64,000 nucleotides of DNA from Hirsutella rhossiliensis (Eukaryota > Ascomycota > Sordariomycetes > Hypocreales > Ophiocordycipitaceae), in assembly GCF_020360975.1 (NCBI RefSeq), contig NW_025408671.1, positions 62,001 through 126,000 of the forward strand, given 5' to 3'. A model generated the notes under the pieces. The model did not search any database, had not been told where the DNA came from, and was given only the letters and a program-made list of their open reading frames with translations. Position 1 is the stretch's first letter, and every line of letters starts with the position of its first letter. Positions 47,972-59,494 of this stretch are shown one piece after another. Position numbers and translations under genes: made by a program.

Positions 47972-49978
47972 TGGCAGCCGCCGCGGTTCGATGTTAGCCG
48001 ATGATGGTAGGCGCTGAAAGCAACCTTGGCTTTGACCCCGGACACAGGTGCACAGCATGACCATATCGCTCTCCTCTCCCACCACGTCGAGGCGGGACTT
48101 GACTCTTGGGAATTGAGACGGGACCGAAAAGATAAGTCGAGACGAGATGGAAAAAGAAGAATGGGTGGGAGTGGGAGCGGATAGACAGCGCTATAGATGC
48201 GAAGTAGACTTTTGGCACTCACCTATGGATGATGAAGCATGCCATTCTGATGGCCTGGGCGGTGTCGAGAGCCGGTCCTGATAACCCCCGGAAACTGCCG
48301 ATGCGGGGGAGCCGGACAGCCACTCGCGAGGCCCGGGGCTAATACGAGGTACATATGATAAGAAGAGAAGCTTAGCTGCAGCTTTATCATCACAGCCTAG
48401 CAATCGATACTCTGTTTACACCTGTCTTGTCCAGGACTTGATAGCTTGATTTCACCTCTGTCTTGATTCAGCAGGACTGGGTAAGCAAGTTTCCATGTTC
48501 CTTTGGTTTATGGAAGGATTCGATTCACCTGTCGTGAGAGCTTTGGAGTCGGGGTGATGATAGGTAGGGACGACGTGGGAGGCGAGGTTTTGATACGGGT
48601 TTTGAGTGCTGCTCTCCAGTGGCCGGCAAGATATGAGATGTATCGCAAAGTAGTCGATGAACGTCTTGGGAGGGACTGGAGTGTCGAATGGCAGCGTCTT
48701 GTACAGGGCCTAGAGCGATATCTGACGCTCGTCAAAGTTGCCTGGCCTGTATCTATCAACATCTTGCCGTCTTCATCCACACTTGAGCGCACCCGCGAGC
48801 CATGGCGAGCGTCGGCAAATCGGGTTCCCGGAGCTTGCGACACTGAAAGAGGCACAATACATATTGTGTGCCGCTTATTGTGGTCTACTTGTCTTTTGTG
48901 GATGTGCCTAGATATAGAGCACTCAAGTTTTGACCAAGACATTTCTCTACGGGGCTTGAGCCTAAGGCCACGGGAGCGGGAGACGGACGGATGTTATGGA
49001 GGAAAGAGGCCAAGTTTGTGTGTTATAGGCAAGAGCCCGGCATGGACCGCCTGGCAGCTAATCAGCTCTCTCATTCTAAAACAATACTGCTTGTCGTAAA
49101 AGTTTGCCTTGCCAGGTACCGTAACAGCTTCGACATCGATGGACATTCCACCCATGCTCGTGTTCCCACTACTGTAACAAGCCCTCGTTGGGCTGTATGT
49201 AAAGGTAGAGGGGGTGTACTGTACTGTATAGCGCAGCAACCGAGATGTTTTCTTCCATCTACCTCGTTTTCCAGGCAACGTGATTGGAGCCATGAAGCTG
49301 TCCGAGGTTGTCAATCTCGATGAGTTGTTGAAACTACTTCGCCGAAAGTGACTTCATTGGAATGCCCAGCCCTGCAGCGTCCTTGGAGTTGAACACCAGT
49401 CGTTGTCTGTGTGTTTGCGGCGGAGGGCTTCGCATCTCTGAACAGAGCATGATCTACCTTGTGCTACGTCCCTTAATTTCGACCCTAAAAGTAGCTAAAA
49501 AAGGTTCAATAGGCGCCTAGGGTAAGCTTTGTGATGGGGGCAAAACCTCGTTGGATCCCGGATCCTACAACTGCTGAATACCCCTGCTCGTATTCACACA
49601 ATTAAGGTGGTTTGGGCCGGCGTAGTGGTACACATAGGCCAGACGCCGGCTTCGTTGCTGCGCCGTCTGCTTTTGTCCTGGGGTCTTACTGCTGCCAGCC
49701 TGTCAGCCCTACCTCGGTGGCTCTCATTCGCGAGTCGTGAGACACTGGGAAGCTTCTGACGTCCCCTCAGACACGGCTGAGCTGAACGGCGTCATGATAG
49801 CGTCGACCAGTTCCCGCCACCAAGTACCGGATGCCGGCTTCATCACGCAGCTCGTCTTCTCCGTGCCACCTCATCTTGATAACGCCGACCATCAAAACGA
49901 TTGCCGTTGACTTGTCTAGCGCTTGGCGCTCCTGACAGGCGCGACAGAGAACACCCCTCGACTCGGAGCTCGCAGCCG
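47972..49978. other. Intergenic region desaturase-regulator
   Basis: 2 kb without a recognised gene. Short frames at 48503-49099 and elsewhere lack motifs. A doubled gtactgtactgtat lies near 49,217. It marks the edge of the conserved block. Confidence 0.45.
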
Positions 49979-51729
49979 ATGTCAATGGCAGATGACAAGA
50001 AGTGCTGGGAGTGCCTCAAGCGACGGCACGTCTGCGACCGCTCGCGCCCGTCGTGCAAGAAATGCGGTGTTAGAGGCATCAACTGTCCCGGCTACGACCA
50101 CAAGCCGCTGAAATGGATGGCCCCGTGCCAGACAAAGGCCAAACGGCGCGGCGCCGATCCTCCGATCCGGCGTGGCGAGCGCTTGGCCGTTGCGCCGGCG
50201 CTCGATGTCTGCCCCGAGGCTACACAGGCCTTGGAGGCTATAGAGTACTGCAAGTAACTTCCCCGTCTGAGCCGTCTCTCTTCGCCCCTGGACGTTCGAT
50301 GAAACGCGCAGGAAGGACGACGGCTGACGTACTTTTCTGATAGACAATATCAACATCTGCCCGGACTTGTTGACGACGGGGGCAGCCGGGTCTGGAAACC
50401 CCTTTTTTACATCTCCCAAGCTTGCGCACGAATTACCACCCACCATTCTCCAGATCCTCGCGTCCTCGGCTGTCGGCCATCGTATTCTCCAAAGTAGCCC
50501 GCGGCCTCGGTCCGAGATAGCCGTACTCACCACCAAGCTGCAAGTCCACCGAGGCGAGTCGTTTCGGCTGCTCGCGCAAGCCATGGCGCAGCCGGCGTCG
50601 CAAATAAGCGACGAGACGCTCGTCTCCATCCTGGTGCTGCTTCTTGCAGAGGTCGGTCGTGCGCAGTGGCGTCTGCTGGGGCACCGTGGAATCGAATACT
50701 GATGCGATGGCGGGCAGATTCAGCAGTCCGTCGCGTCCTTTACTTGGCGACTGCATCTGGACGGAGCCTCTGCCATTATCCGCGAGCGAGGGGGGCTGCC
50801 CGGCGTCTTTCTGTCTCGCCCAATATTCCGTCACCTGCTTCGATACTTTGTTCTGTAAGCCCCTGACTGCTACCACCATTACCTCACTTTGGGACATGTG
50901 AGCCTGATCTGTTTCTGTATACAGGGTAGACGTCATGGGTAGCACTACGGCGCCTTGCGTCGAAGCTGAAAGGGCTCGTCGCCAGCTGGAGCTGGTGCCT
51001 TTACTGCCAGACCTGTTTGGAGATGGCCTGCTCACTTGTTTCCCATGTGCTCCGGAGCTGCTCCAGGACATCATCGCGGTGAATCACCTGCGGGCGAGAC
51101 TGGAGGGGACAAAGCCCATGTCTGATGCTGATCGACTGCAGAACGCGCTGCCGCTGCTTCAGCGCATACGGCGCTTTTCGGCATTGAGCTGGGCAGCCGA
51201 TGTCAAGATGGCCATGTGCTGTGCGCGAGAAGATGTCTCGAGTCGGACAGGAGCGGCGGAGACGAGCTCCTGGGATTGGCAACGTATCGCACGTATTTAC
51301 CAGGCGGCCGTTGCACTCTATTGCGTTTCGTCTGTCCTTGGATGCGAAGTATCCGGGAGCCGCGAGTCGAAGTCAGCCAAGAGCTACAAGGAAACCTGTG
51401 CTGGGGTGAGCGGCATGAGACTCGAGTACTGCTCCGCTCTTGTCCATGATCTCCGCGCCGTGGCTGCCAGCTCGAACCTTCAGCTACGAAAGATGACTAT
51501 CTGGCCGCTCATGGTTGCGGGGATCGAGGTTGACACGGCCGATGAGGCCGCGAAGCGCTTCATTGGGGATGAATTGGCTTGGATCAGCAGCGCGGTGGGA
51601 ATTGCGTCGCCCCTGGTTGGGAGGCAGTTCTTGCAAGAGGGCGTCTGGCAGTTTCCGACATGCTGGCATAGCCGGCGGAGCAAAACGTGGGCGAGTTTGT
51701 TCGATAAGCCTTATATATTTGCGCTGTAG
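49979..51729 (+). CDS. Zn2Cys6 transcription factor, frame off by one at first intron
   Basis: Fungal binuclear-zinc regulator. The cluster near residues 12-38 reads C-x2-C-x6-C-x6-C-x2-C-x6-C (CWEC, CDRSRPSC, KKCG, then C in GINCPGY). Exons: 49979-50253, 50344-50651, 50718-50854 and 50925-51729. The last three join in frame and form a fungal-specific regulatory domain (LPPTILQILASSAVGHRIL, SFTWRLHLDGASAIIRERGG, RYFVLVDVMGSTTAP). The first junction does not close: donor GTAACT leaves phase 2 but the next exon needs phase 1, so the sum is 3n+1. This means a one-base error, a non-canonical junction, or a broken gene. ATG 49985 is an alternative start. The target is unknown. Confidence 0.7.
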
Positions 51730-52359
51730 GAGGCACGGTATGCGAGCGTACATGTTACTGTTCCCGTCGGCGCAAGAGTCGTGTGAACCGCGATTCATCA
51801 CAAAGTACAGATGAAAAGAGGCCGGCCTTTGGATTCAGCACAAGTTACACATGCTTGTGCCCACGTTGGCGGATCCAACGGCCACCGAGCAGGCCGAGGC
51901 GTCATTTGCTGGCAGCTGGGCAGCGTCCCAGACGGAGAGGTGTGCGAATGCCAATGCGACTTGCGGACCAGATCGGCGCCTGTGAGACAATCGGCAAGCC
52001 TTGGCCATATTCTCTACCCATTTGGGGATTCAACTGGCCGAGGCGTTCCTACGCCACCTAGCGGCATCAGCCTGCGTCCTTTACTTGGACATGTAAGCGT
52101 TCTACAACGTCTTTTCTTGTTGAGGAAATAGATTTGATGGCGCGGCAGCCTGAGGGAGCGGCTTACTGGATCCAAGAAGAGCGACGCTCCGGTGTGTTTG
52201 CGAACGAATGAATGTGTTATAAAAGAGAAGCGGGCATCCCTCGAAGCGGCTGCTTGATGTTTGAGTTCCGAGTTGTCTTTGCAGCCGCTCGCATAACCTC
52301 AGATTTGTCTCTCCAACACGTGTACTTTTTCTCATTGACTTGAAATATCCCGAGCATCC
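51730..52359. other. Spacer between regulator and deiminase relic
   Basis: No gene recognised. Short open frames around 51,783-52,131 look like chance or unrecognised debris. Confidence 0.4.
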
Positions 52360-54183
52360 ATACTGTTGCTGCTGCTCGCCTCTTTGAGCGCGGTGCCGGG
52401 CCTTCAGCGCACTCTGTTAGCGACGAGCGATTCCAGCTTTGACCCTCTCATTGTGGCCGACACCAACCGAGACAGCCTGGTGGACGAACTAGACATCCCT
52501 CACAAACACCAATGGACCGGAAATCATGGCGCTATATTTCTTCCAACCGTCGGAGATCGATTATCTCGCTGCGCCGTGGCCGACCTCAACAGCGCGCCGC
52601 TGAGTGACCGGGAGCTTGCCGGCTGCCACGATGCATCGGGCGACTCGCTGCTGGCCCCAGAGTTGGCGGCGCCCCTCAAGACGTATCCAATCCAAGGGTT
52701 GTCCGATCTTGCCATCGGGCGCATACACACAGAGCCAACCGCCTCTTCCAACCGGGTACGGGTGTTTTGGAAGCACGGCAAAGACGCCAACAACTCGGCT
52801 GGCTGTACTTTGCTATACCCGAAGCTTTCCTTCAACTCAACGGCCCTTGGCCGAGTCTTTCACTAGCAGTAGACGCCCGCGCTCCAGTCACCAATTCGTC
52901 CACATGGGACGGATCGATCAAGGTAGTCTTTCAGATTGCTGATGGAGGACGGACCGCAGAAGACAGTGTCTCCATGAAGCAAGCCCCTATTCTCATTCAT
53001 CACCCGCTGCCGACAGACGAGAGGGTGTCTCCATGGCAGTCGCAGTTTATTCGAACGCTGTCCGACACTGTCAACCACCTGTCGACCCCATTGCCGCTAA
53101 GAATCCTCAACCACAGCAACGAAGTCTGGGCTCAGGACTTTATGGAGCCCGCGTATGCCAGCATGCCCGGCCGAGATGGACCAATCTCGCTACGGGTGCT
53201 CCTGCGCTCGCCCCAGTCAACTCGCATCAATGGCCGACGAGTGTTTGAGGAATTCCGAGCAAACCGTGTCGGCGGGTGGCAGCCGGAAACTGGCGAGTCC
53301 GGGTTTGGGTGGGAGGAGATCAACTCGGGGGGAAACATGGAGACAACTCCCCCCATGTGTCCCGTTCGGGCGTCCCCTATCCCCATGGATGCGTGCTCCT
53401 GGAAAGCACTTTAACAAACGTCCGGCGCAGTCTTTGGTCACGTTCCTGGAATCTCAAGGGGCTCAAGCACCGCTCTTTCTCGAGGCTGACTGGCTGGCGG
53501 CAGGCCACGTCGATGAGATGGTCCAGTTTCTGCCGTACGACAACGACTTGGGGTTCACGGTTGCGGTGCCCGATACAAACGCTGCCCTGGAAATGCTGAA
53601 GTCGGCCACGGGCAGCGGCCACGGGTCCTCTGTCATTGGCAGCTACAACGGCAGTATGACTCCCGACAACGACACGCTGTTCCTCGATCCCAGCTTGCGA
53701 AACAGGACAATTGACAAGCCGCTTGCTGATGCGTCGTTTCTCAAAACGAACAGGTACGCCCAGGATTACCTCGACGGGCACTTGGCGCTGCTTCTCAAGG
53801 ATATCCCGCTTGCGCCCAGCGACGTCCTGCGCATCCCGACCCTCTGGAAGGACGTCACGTAATACCCCTGGCCAAGCCGCGTCGACGGTGCGCCGCCTCG
53901 GCTCCACCAGACGCTGCCGGGACAGAAACAGCTCCAGTCTCTTCTGCCGCACGCGGTCAACGGCGTCGTGCTGGGAAAAGACTACCTCGCGCCCAAGCCG
54001 TGGGGACCCAGGATCAACGAGAAGGATATTCTGGAGACGGCCGTTGCCAAGGTCTACGCCAAGGCCAACACGACGGTTTGGTTCATCGACGACGACATGT
54101 CGCATCACGTCAGAGGTGGTGAGATTCATTGCGGGACGAATACTCTCCGGGAAACGGGTGTTGAATGGTGGAAGGCGATCTGA
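52360..54183 (+). pseudogene. Protein-arginine deiminase (PAD) relic
   Basis: Homologous to protein-arginine deiminases, which convert peptidyl-arginine to citrulline. The catalytic landmarks survive: an Asp in WAQDFMEPAY (near 53,130), His and Asp in GHVDE (53503-53517), and the nucleophile Cys in GEIHCGTNT (Cys 54130-54132). The reading frame is broken. ATA stands at 52360 where the signal-peptide-like LLLLLASLSA would need ATG. Frames change near 52,800, near 53,360 (a run of six C) and near 53,400, each by -1. A TAA at 53860 interrupts before the final block. No intron fits these breaks. Because the frameshifts all go the same way, indel errors in the assembly are an alternative to true decay. 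Confidence 0.75.
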
Positions 54184-55458
54184 GATAGTTGTCGCACCAT
54201 TGAGTATCCACCACCTGAGCTCCAGCATGACTGACTATTGCTCCTTTAATCAAACTGTTGTCGCGTCTAGCCTACCGGGCGAGCCTGAATCACGGTCTAC
54301 CCTTTCTCTTCCACTTGACTGCTGCTGATCATCTGTGGCTGGGCTCAAACCGGCGTCGGGCATGTTGCCGCGTGTCAGTCACAGTGATGCGTCTTGATTA
54401 AGGACTGGGAGAACAGTGAGCGTGGCGTGCGCACCGACGAGACACTACCGAGTTGTGCTCTCTGCTCCATGTTATTGGGAGCTCCGCCGAGCCCAACCGA
54501 CGCCATGGCAATGCGATTCCATGTTTTCCCCGTGGACGCGAAACTCTATTACCAGCGCTTTCTCATCGGGGGGTCGTATAGCGTTTCCCGGCATGCCGAT
54601 CGCAGCGGCCTTGGTCGGCGAGTGCTTTTGCCGGCTGGTATGAGATGGGGTAGCAACGCACCGCATTGAGCGTCAGAAACCGTCACACGCGGCCGAGGTT
54701 ACTTTCTGCCTCTAGTCGCGCCGACATTTCCAACCGCACGATGACGTGGAGTATTTTTCAGCCTGGACGGCTGGATGGTCGCTGTTCCTAGCCCTTTGCG
54801 CTTGGCAAGGCGGCAGAAAGCTTGAGTAGGCTCAGACTCTCGACGGTGTCTTTGCGGAATGAGATGAACGGATCTGCCTAAGGACCAGTTATATCTCAGG
54901 AGTCCAAGAGGCAGGCACTTGTATTTTGCGGGGTTGACGTCGGTAAGCTAGACAAACCTTTTAGCCCCTTAAACCCCTACGTCCTCAAGCCAACTGGTCG
55001 GGACAAGTTTTGCCATGCGGCTCTGTAGATCTCTTCTCCTAGAGTCCTGTATAGCCCAGCCTTACAGGTATGCTCGGCAGTCACTATAGTCATATAGAAA
55101 GGGCTGGCAGAAAGGCAGCTTGCTATATAAAGATGAAGAGTTGCTTGCCGAGCTGATCCGAACGGGCCCATATGCCGCGCGTGACGAGGCGACTGGCTTG
55201 AGTGGCCCTTCCACGAGCCTGCCGCCGGTCTCTTCAGCCCTCGTTTCGTGGCGACCCGAAGACCCGAGAGGGCCGTGACCGCCCATGAAACACCTTGCAG
55301 TCTGTTTCATGAAAATGTCCGACCGCCACGCCAAACAAAGACGGCACATCATTTAGACCTGCGACACTTGCAAAAGACTCTGGGCCGTCTTGTTGTTCCA
55401 GGCGTCGAATGACAGGCGCGCAGAGAAATCAGCCGAACACCCGGCCTCAACTGCCTCA
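54184..55458. other. Spacer with no recognised gene
   Basis: 1.3 kb, short open frames only (for example 54394-54669), no motif recognised. Confidence 0.4.
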
Positions 55459-55762
55459 GCCCCCCAGCTGTTCCAGGACATGCCCCTACCGGAGCTGGAC
55501 AAGATGCGGGACGGGATATTAGCGTATCTGGAACTTGTTATGACAGGGACCCTCCCCGACTAATTCCAGTGGCAGTGCTGTTGGCGTTTATCATCGACAT
55601 CGGACAAGATAGCGTCGTCGAACGAATCTCGAATGCGCCGAACCCTGAGATGCTCCGATCCTTCTCGGATTACGCAAAGGGGCCGAATCGCCTGGTCGAC
55701 ATTAAGGCCTTGCAAGCCCAGGGCCTTCGCATCTCGCAGGGCGACCTGGACAGACGTTGGCC
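55459..55762 (+). pseudogene. Broken upstream part of the WD40-like gene
   Basis: Two protein-like stretches lie directly before the WD40-like frame but in other frames: frame of 55459 (QLFQDMPLPELDKMRDGILA and on, ending at TAA 55561) and frame of 55569 (AVLLAFIIDIGQDSVVERIS, DYAKGPNRLVDIKALQAQGL). Each step is a -1 shift and there is no room for introns. They read like the missing N-terminal part of the next protein. No domain identified. Confidence 0.4.
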
Positions 55763-57346
55763 ATGGAGCTCGACGTGGCCCAGACTCCTAGGGCTGAGAG
55801 AGAAGAGACGCATGCGAGGAAACAGTTACCGAGGAGCACAAGCCATCCGCCCACGCGAGCGCGGCCAAAGGGCCCCAGCTACAGCCTCTTCCCTCCGCCG
55901 GAAAAGCCGTTGCCGCCACTGCCCATCGTGGTAGAAAAGACAAAGCACTCTACCTCGGCGGCCCCGAGCGTCTCGCTCGACAAGGCGCGGCCGAGGGCCG
56001 ACAGCGCCTCCCTGTCTTCGACTACAACCTTGGACTTTGAAGCCTCCGCATATTCATTGACCGCCGGTGCGGCCTTGGACAGAGCCCCGGAATGGCCCGG
56101 CTCCGGGTCGCCTGCCTCGAAGCGGGTTTTGGCCGCGTCCTCGGCACTGCAACTTGGATTCGAAAAACTCCTCGTGTCTGACGAGAAGCGTCACGGCAAC
56201 AGCGTCTACTTTTTGGATTCCTGTGCAATGCCTCGCACCCTAGCCAGTAAGCATGGCAAGGACACCATCAAAATTTGGAAAGTCGACCAAGGGACCGTCC
56301 AGGGAGTTATTAAATTCCCGGCCTACACCGAAGCACAGTCTCGCTCACGAGACTACCTGATTCGAAGCCATTCTATTGTGTCCGAGTCGTCGAATCTAAT
56401 AGCGGTCACCACTCGGTTCGGCAGGACGCTCGAGATTTGGAACTGGAAAAGGAGGAAATGCTTGCAGACCATCACCAACGCCGACCGCTGGACAGCCGGG
56501 AGGAGCGAAGGGTACGGCAATGACTGCAGTTCTCTGGCAGTCTATCGAGCAGCCACCAACTCAATCAGCTTTTACAACGTCGGGAAAGACATGAAAGGCT
56601 TGACCGAGCAACCTGCCATCGACCTCACCCAAGGAAAGCTCCCTTTTGTGCCCCAGTACCCGGAGCTTGCGATGTCCACGACCAGCCCTCTGCTGGTAGC
56701 CGCCGCCGGACCTCGGCCGCCCAAAGCAGGACACCCACCTCCGGAAAAGGAAACATTGCTGGTTGCTTGGGAGACTCACAAGGATGGTGCTATTTCACAG
56801 AAACCATATCGGGCAGTCAGACCTTGGCAGCATGAAGAGATAAGCACTGCCGTGCCGTGTCAGCTTTCTGTGTACGGCAGCGTTGCCGTATCCATCTGGA
56901 TTCCGGCCAGTTTCCAAGCGGTCCCGGCGCCTCCGTCTCGAGGAGGGCTGGGATATAATCTGGCCCACGTCCCAGTCAGGAATCGTCATGTCCTGGTCTG
57001 GGACCTCGCGGCCTCTTGTACATGGACGTTTGCCATTCCCAATTGCCCCGCATGCATCTCTCCAGACTGCCGCTACGTCGCATACTGCCATGCAAGCGGC
57101 GCCGAGATTGGTGCCAGGGGGTGCTTGTCTATACTCGACGTTCGGGAGGGCAACGAAGTCTGGAGCTGGCCCGACAAAGACGCCTTGGCGATAAACAGCG
57201 GGCCCCAGCCGGGCTTTAAGCAGTTTGAGGACCTGGGGAGTGTGAGCGAGCTCTCGTTCTCGGCTGACGGCACGTTTTTGCTGGTTGGTGATAAGTCGGG
57301 ACGCATTGGCATGTATAACATCAGAGACAAGATGATGCCCTTTTGA
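55763..57346 (+). CDS. WD40-like repeat protein, probably N-terminally damaged
   Basis: An intact frame of 527 residues from ATG 55763. The first 150 residues are disordered and Pro-rich (PPPEKPLPPLP). The rest resembles a beta-propeller with WD-type strands: TIKIWKVDQGTVQGVIKF, TLEIWNWKRRKCLQTI, HVLVWDLAASCTWTFAI, then CISPDCRYVAYCH, a strand with SILDVREGNEVWSW, and SELSFSADGTFLLVGDKSGRIGMYNI at the end. No catalytic motif. The upstream fragments suggest the original protein was longer, so this may be the C-terminal part of a damaged multidomain gene. Partner and role unknown. Confidence 0.6.
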   Translation: MELDVAQTPRAEREETHARKQLPRSTSHPPTRARPKGPSYSLFPPPEKPLPPLPIVVEKTKHSTSAAPSVSLDKARPRADSASLSSTTTLDFEASAYSLTAGAALDRAPEWPGSGSPASKRVLAASSALQLGFEKLLVSDEKRHGNSVYFLDSCAMPRTLASKHGKDTIKIWKVDQGTVQGVIKFPAYTEAQSRSRDYLIRSHSIVSESSNLIAVTTRFGRTLEIWNWKRRKCLQTITNADRWTAGRSEGYGNDCSSLAVYRAATNSISFYNVGKDMKGLTEQPAIDLTQGKLPFVPQYPELAMSTTSPLLVAAAGPRPPKAGHPPPEKETLLVAWETHKDGAISQKPYRAVRPWQHEEISTAVPCQLSVYGSVAVSIWIPASFQAVPAPPSRGGLGYNLAHVPVRNRHVLVWDLAASCTWTFAIPNCPACISPDCRYVAYCHASGAEIGARGCLSILDVREGNEVWSWPDKDALAINSGPQPGFKQFEDLGSVSELSFSADGTFLLVGDKSGRIGMYNIRDKMMPF

Positions 57347-57703
57347 CGCAGATCTTGCGTTTTTTTTTGCCATCTAATGTGTAAATGTCTTCACGGAGCT
57401 GTTGCTTGCCATCATGTGTTGACGAATAGAATAGCACACTCTTGAATAATGCACATACCTATAAGTTCAAGTGAGTTTCAATATTTGAGTCAGCCTTGCA
57501 CCATCTGCGAAGCAAGTCCTCTACTACATCGAGGCCATCTTGGTGATTCGCTCACGCCACCTCCCATCCCTCGAAGCTCAATAATTAGCCGGAAATGAAA
57601 AACACTACGCAGATTCGCAAGAGCGGCCATCAGCGTCAACATAGCCATGAATCAGCGATAGAGCAGTGGTCTAGGAAGATGGATGATACCCCTTAATGAT
57701 ACG
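57347..57703. other. Convergent spacer
   Basis: AT-rich 3' region between the WD40-like gene and the minus-strand propeller relic. No gene seen. Confidence 0.4.
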
Positions 57704-58758
57704 CTACTCTATCCATGTGGAGACGAGGCTTGTTGTATTTACGGCCTCAATCTTGCCTCCTTGAGTTGATCTGGTAATCGTGCCTCCACCGGTTGTGACA
57801 TAAAATCTGACCGTCCCTTTTGGTTCTGCCAAATTGACATGCGGTCCCTTGGGCAACTGCGAAGTCATCTGCAGAACCCAGAGCAATGACAATGTTATTG
57901 GGGGAACTGACCGCATACAGCTTATTATCCGCATCAGTGGTCATCCATGCGACCTCTTGGTCCCCAGGTCCGAGGGTGAAGTCGTCCAAAAATGAGGGAT
58001 GGAAGCGATGCCACCTTTTCCACCTCAACGTCGTCAGCCAGGTTCCCGCCTGGCATGATTCGGACTCTGTACAAGGACGCATTGGCGCTGTTTGTCCACC
58101 AAAGCCTTCCTTTCCAGGCGTGAATCCCATTAATGCCAACAAGGGCGGAGCTGTTACCCCCGGCCTGGGGGCTCATCTCCGGCAACTGCAATGCAATTTC
58201 GTGCTCCCCCGTGTGAACATGGACTTTCCAAACCAACCCGAGCGTTGAGTCTGCAATAAGAACTGTATTTTCCGTGTGCGGAAGCTTCGTGGCACCGTTT
58301 GGCAACACGGCGTCGGGAAGAGACGCAGCACGTCTCATTTCCGGGCCATGTCTGTTCTTGAAGTCCACTACCCACACGCTGAAAGCTCCTCTGTCACTTC
58401 CAGACGGGCTGAAATTGCCACCGACAATGCAAAAGCAGTCGTCGTCTACTTCTGTTATGCCACTAAGGCTGCTGATTGTGCTGATGGTAAAGTGAAGAGT
58501 GACGGTGGGCGATTCGCTCTGTGGGTTTGAGATTTCGTAGAGCGATGCGTTTGGAGCAAGACTAGTGACCAGAATGTTTCCGTTGGGTCGAACGGCAATG
58601 TTCTCGATCCATGTCCCGACGGGAAACTGCGCGACCAGCCGGTGCGGCAGAGGAAGTGACGCTCGGTCGAGACGCGACTCTGTCCGTGGCGCCAGGGTCG
58701 CGGGCCACGCAAGAGGGATCAAAGATGCAAAGAAGGCTTTGAGCAGACGGGCACGCAT
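57704..58758 (-). pseudogene. Secreted SMP-30/gluconolactonase-like beta-propeller relic
   Basis: Minus-strand ATG 58758 opens a signal peptide (LLKAFFASLIPLAWPATLA) and a propeller-type protein with repeats ENIAVRPNGNILVTSLAPNA, ITEVDDDCFCIVGGNF, NGATKLPHTENTVLIADS and GINGIHAWKGRLWWTNSANA. The frame ends at 57934, but recognisable continuation lies in two further frames: FLDDFTLGPGDQEVAWMTTD through ACQFGRTKRD (from about 57,995), then TVRFYVTTGGGT to TAG 57704. Each change is +1 on the minus strand and cannot be an intron. The family comprises fungal secreted lactonase-like proteins often found beside biosynthetic genes. As sequenced it is broken. Confidence 0.65.
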
Positions 58759-59494
58759 TTCTTAAGCTTGGATTCAGGAGTAGTAGCCTTGTACGTGCGG
58801 TGGTTCATGTGCCGCTTAGACGTCCTTCCGACAGACGTGTGTTGTTTTCGGGCAACGCGGAACTTGATAGCTGGAACTGGGAGCAACTGAGCAGTAGTGA
58901 CTCACCAGTGACTCACCGGTGAGTATGTACGCCTCCATGCTCACGTCAGAGGGACCTTGAGGGTAAGCACGGATGCGTATGAGAAAAAGTTGGGCTCAAC
59001 TGCTGTTGTGATGGGTCGCCCCCGAGGGGTGGTCTCAAGCAAGGGAAAGGATACGATTTACCAAGTCACATGGTTTTTCCTACCGTTGCCCGTTGCTTTC
59101 GGCCAAGCAACTAATTACCCCGGTGTTCCAAGACGCCTTCTCATATGACGGTGACATGCAAACCCCATCCATCGCAAGTCGGACGCGGGCTGCACGGCAC
59201 GAGCGAGAAGAGCATGTAGGCTGTGCATGCATGTTGGCATCCATCAGACATACACACTTATAATAATGGAGTCCAAGAGGTGTACCGGCGTATGATAATA
59301 AGAGTCCAAAAGGCGTACCGGTTCATAATAATAGAGTCGAAAGTTAACCTCGGATAACAAGTAATTAAAAAAAGAAATCCCTTAAAACAGCCTTCATAAG
59401 AGGGAAAAACCGCCCCAATAAACCCCACGGGATATTAGACAAAAGCAGGCGAAGTTGCTGTGAATTCACCGGCAAAACATGCAAAAAGCGACCT
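58759..59494. other. Spacer with short imperfect repeats
   Basis: No gene recognised. A doubled gtgactcaccagtgactcac lies near 58,899-58,920, and 32-33-bp repeats lie at 59,261-59,340. Confidence 0.45.
59261..59340. repeat. Imperfect 32-33-bp direct repeats
   Basis: Two and a half units: taataatggagtccaagagg plus tgtaccgg, gataataagagtccaaaagg plus cgtaccgg, and taataatagagtcgaaag. Units start at 59261, 59294 and 59326. They sit about 155 bp from the tRNA and may be remnants of an element inserted there, but no terminal structure is visible. Confidence 0.6.

Noticed and set aside
53859..53910. Intron removing the TAA stop in the PAD relic
   Set aside because: GTAATA...CACCAG could be spliced, but the resulting frame does not match the conserved downstream block.
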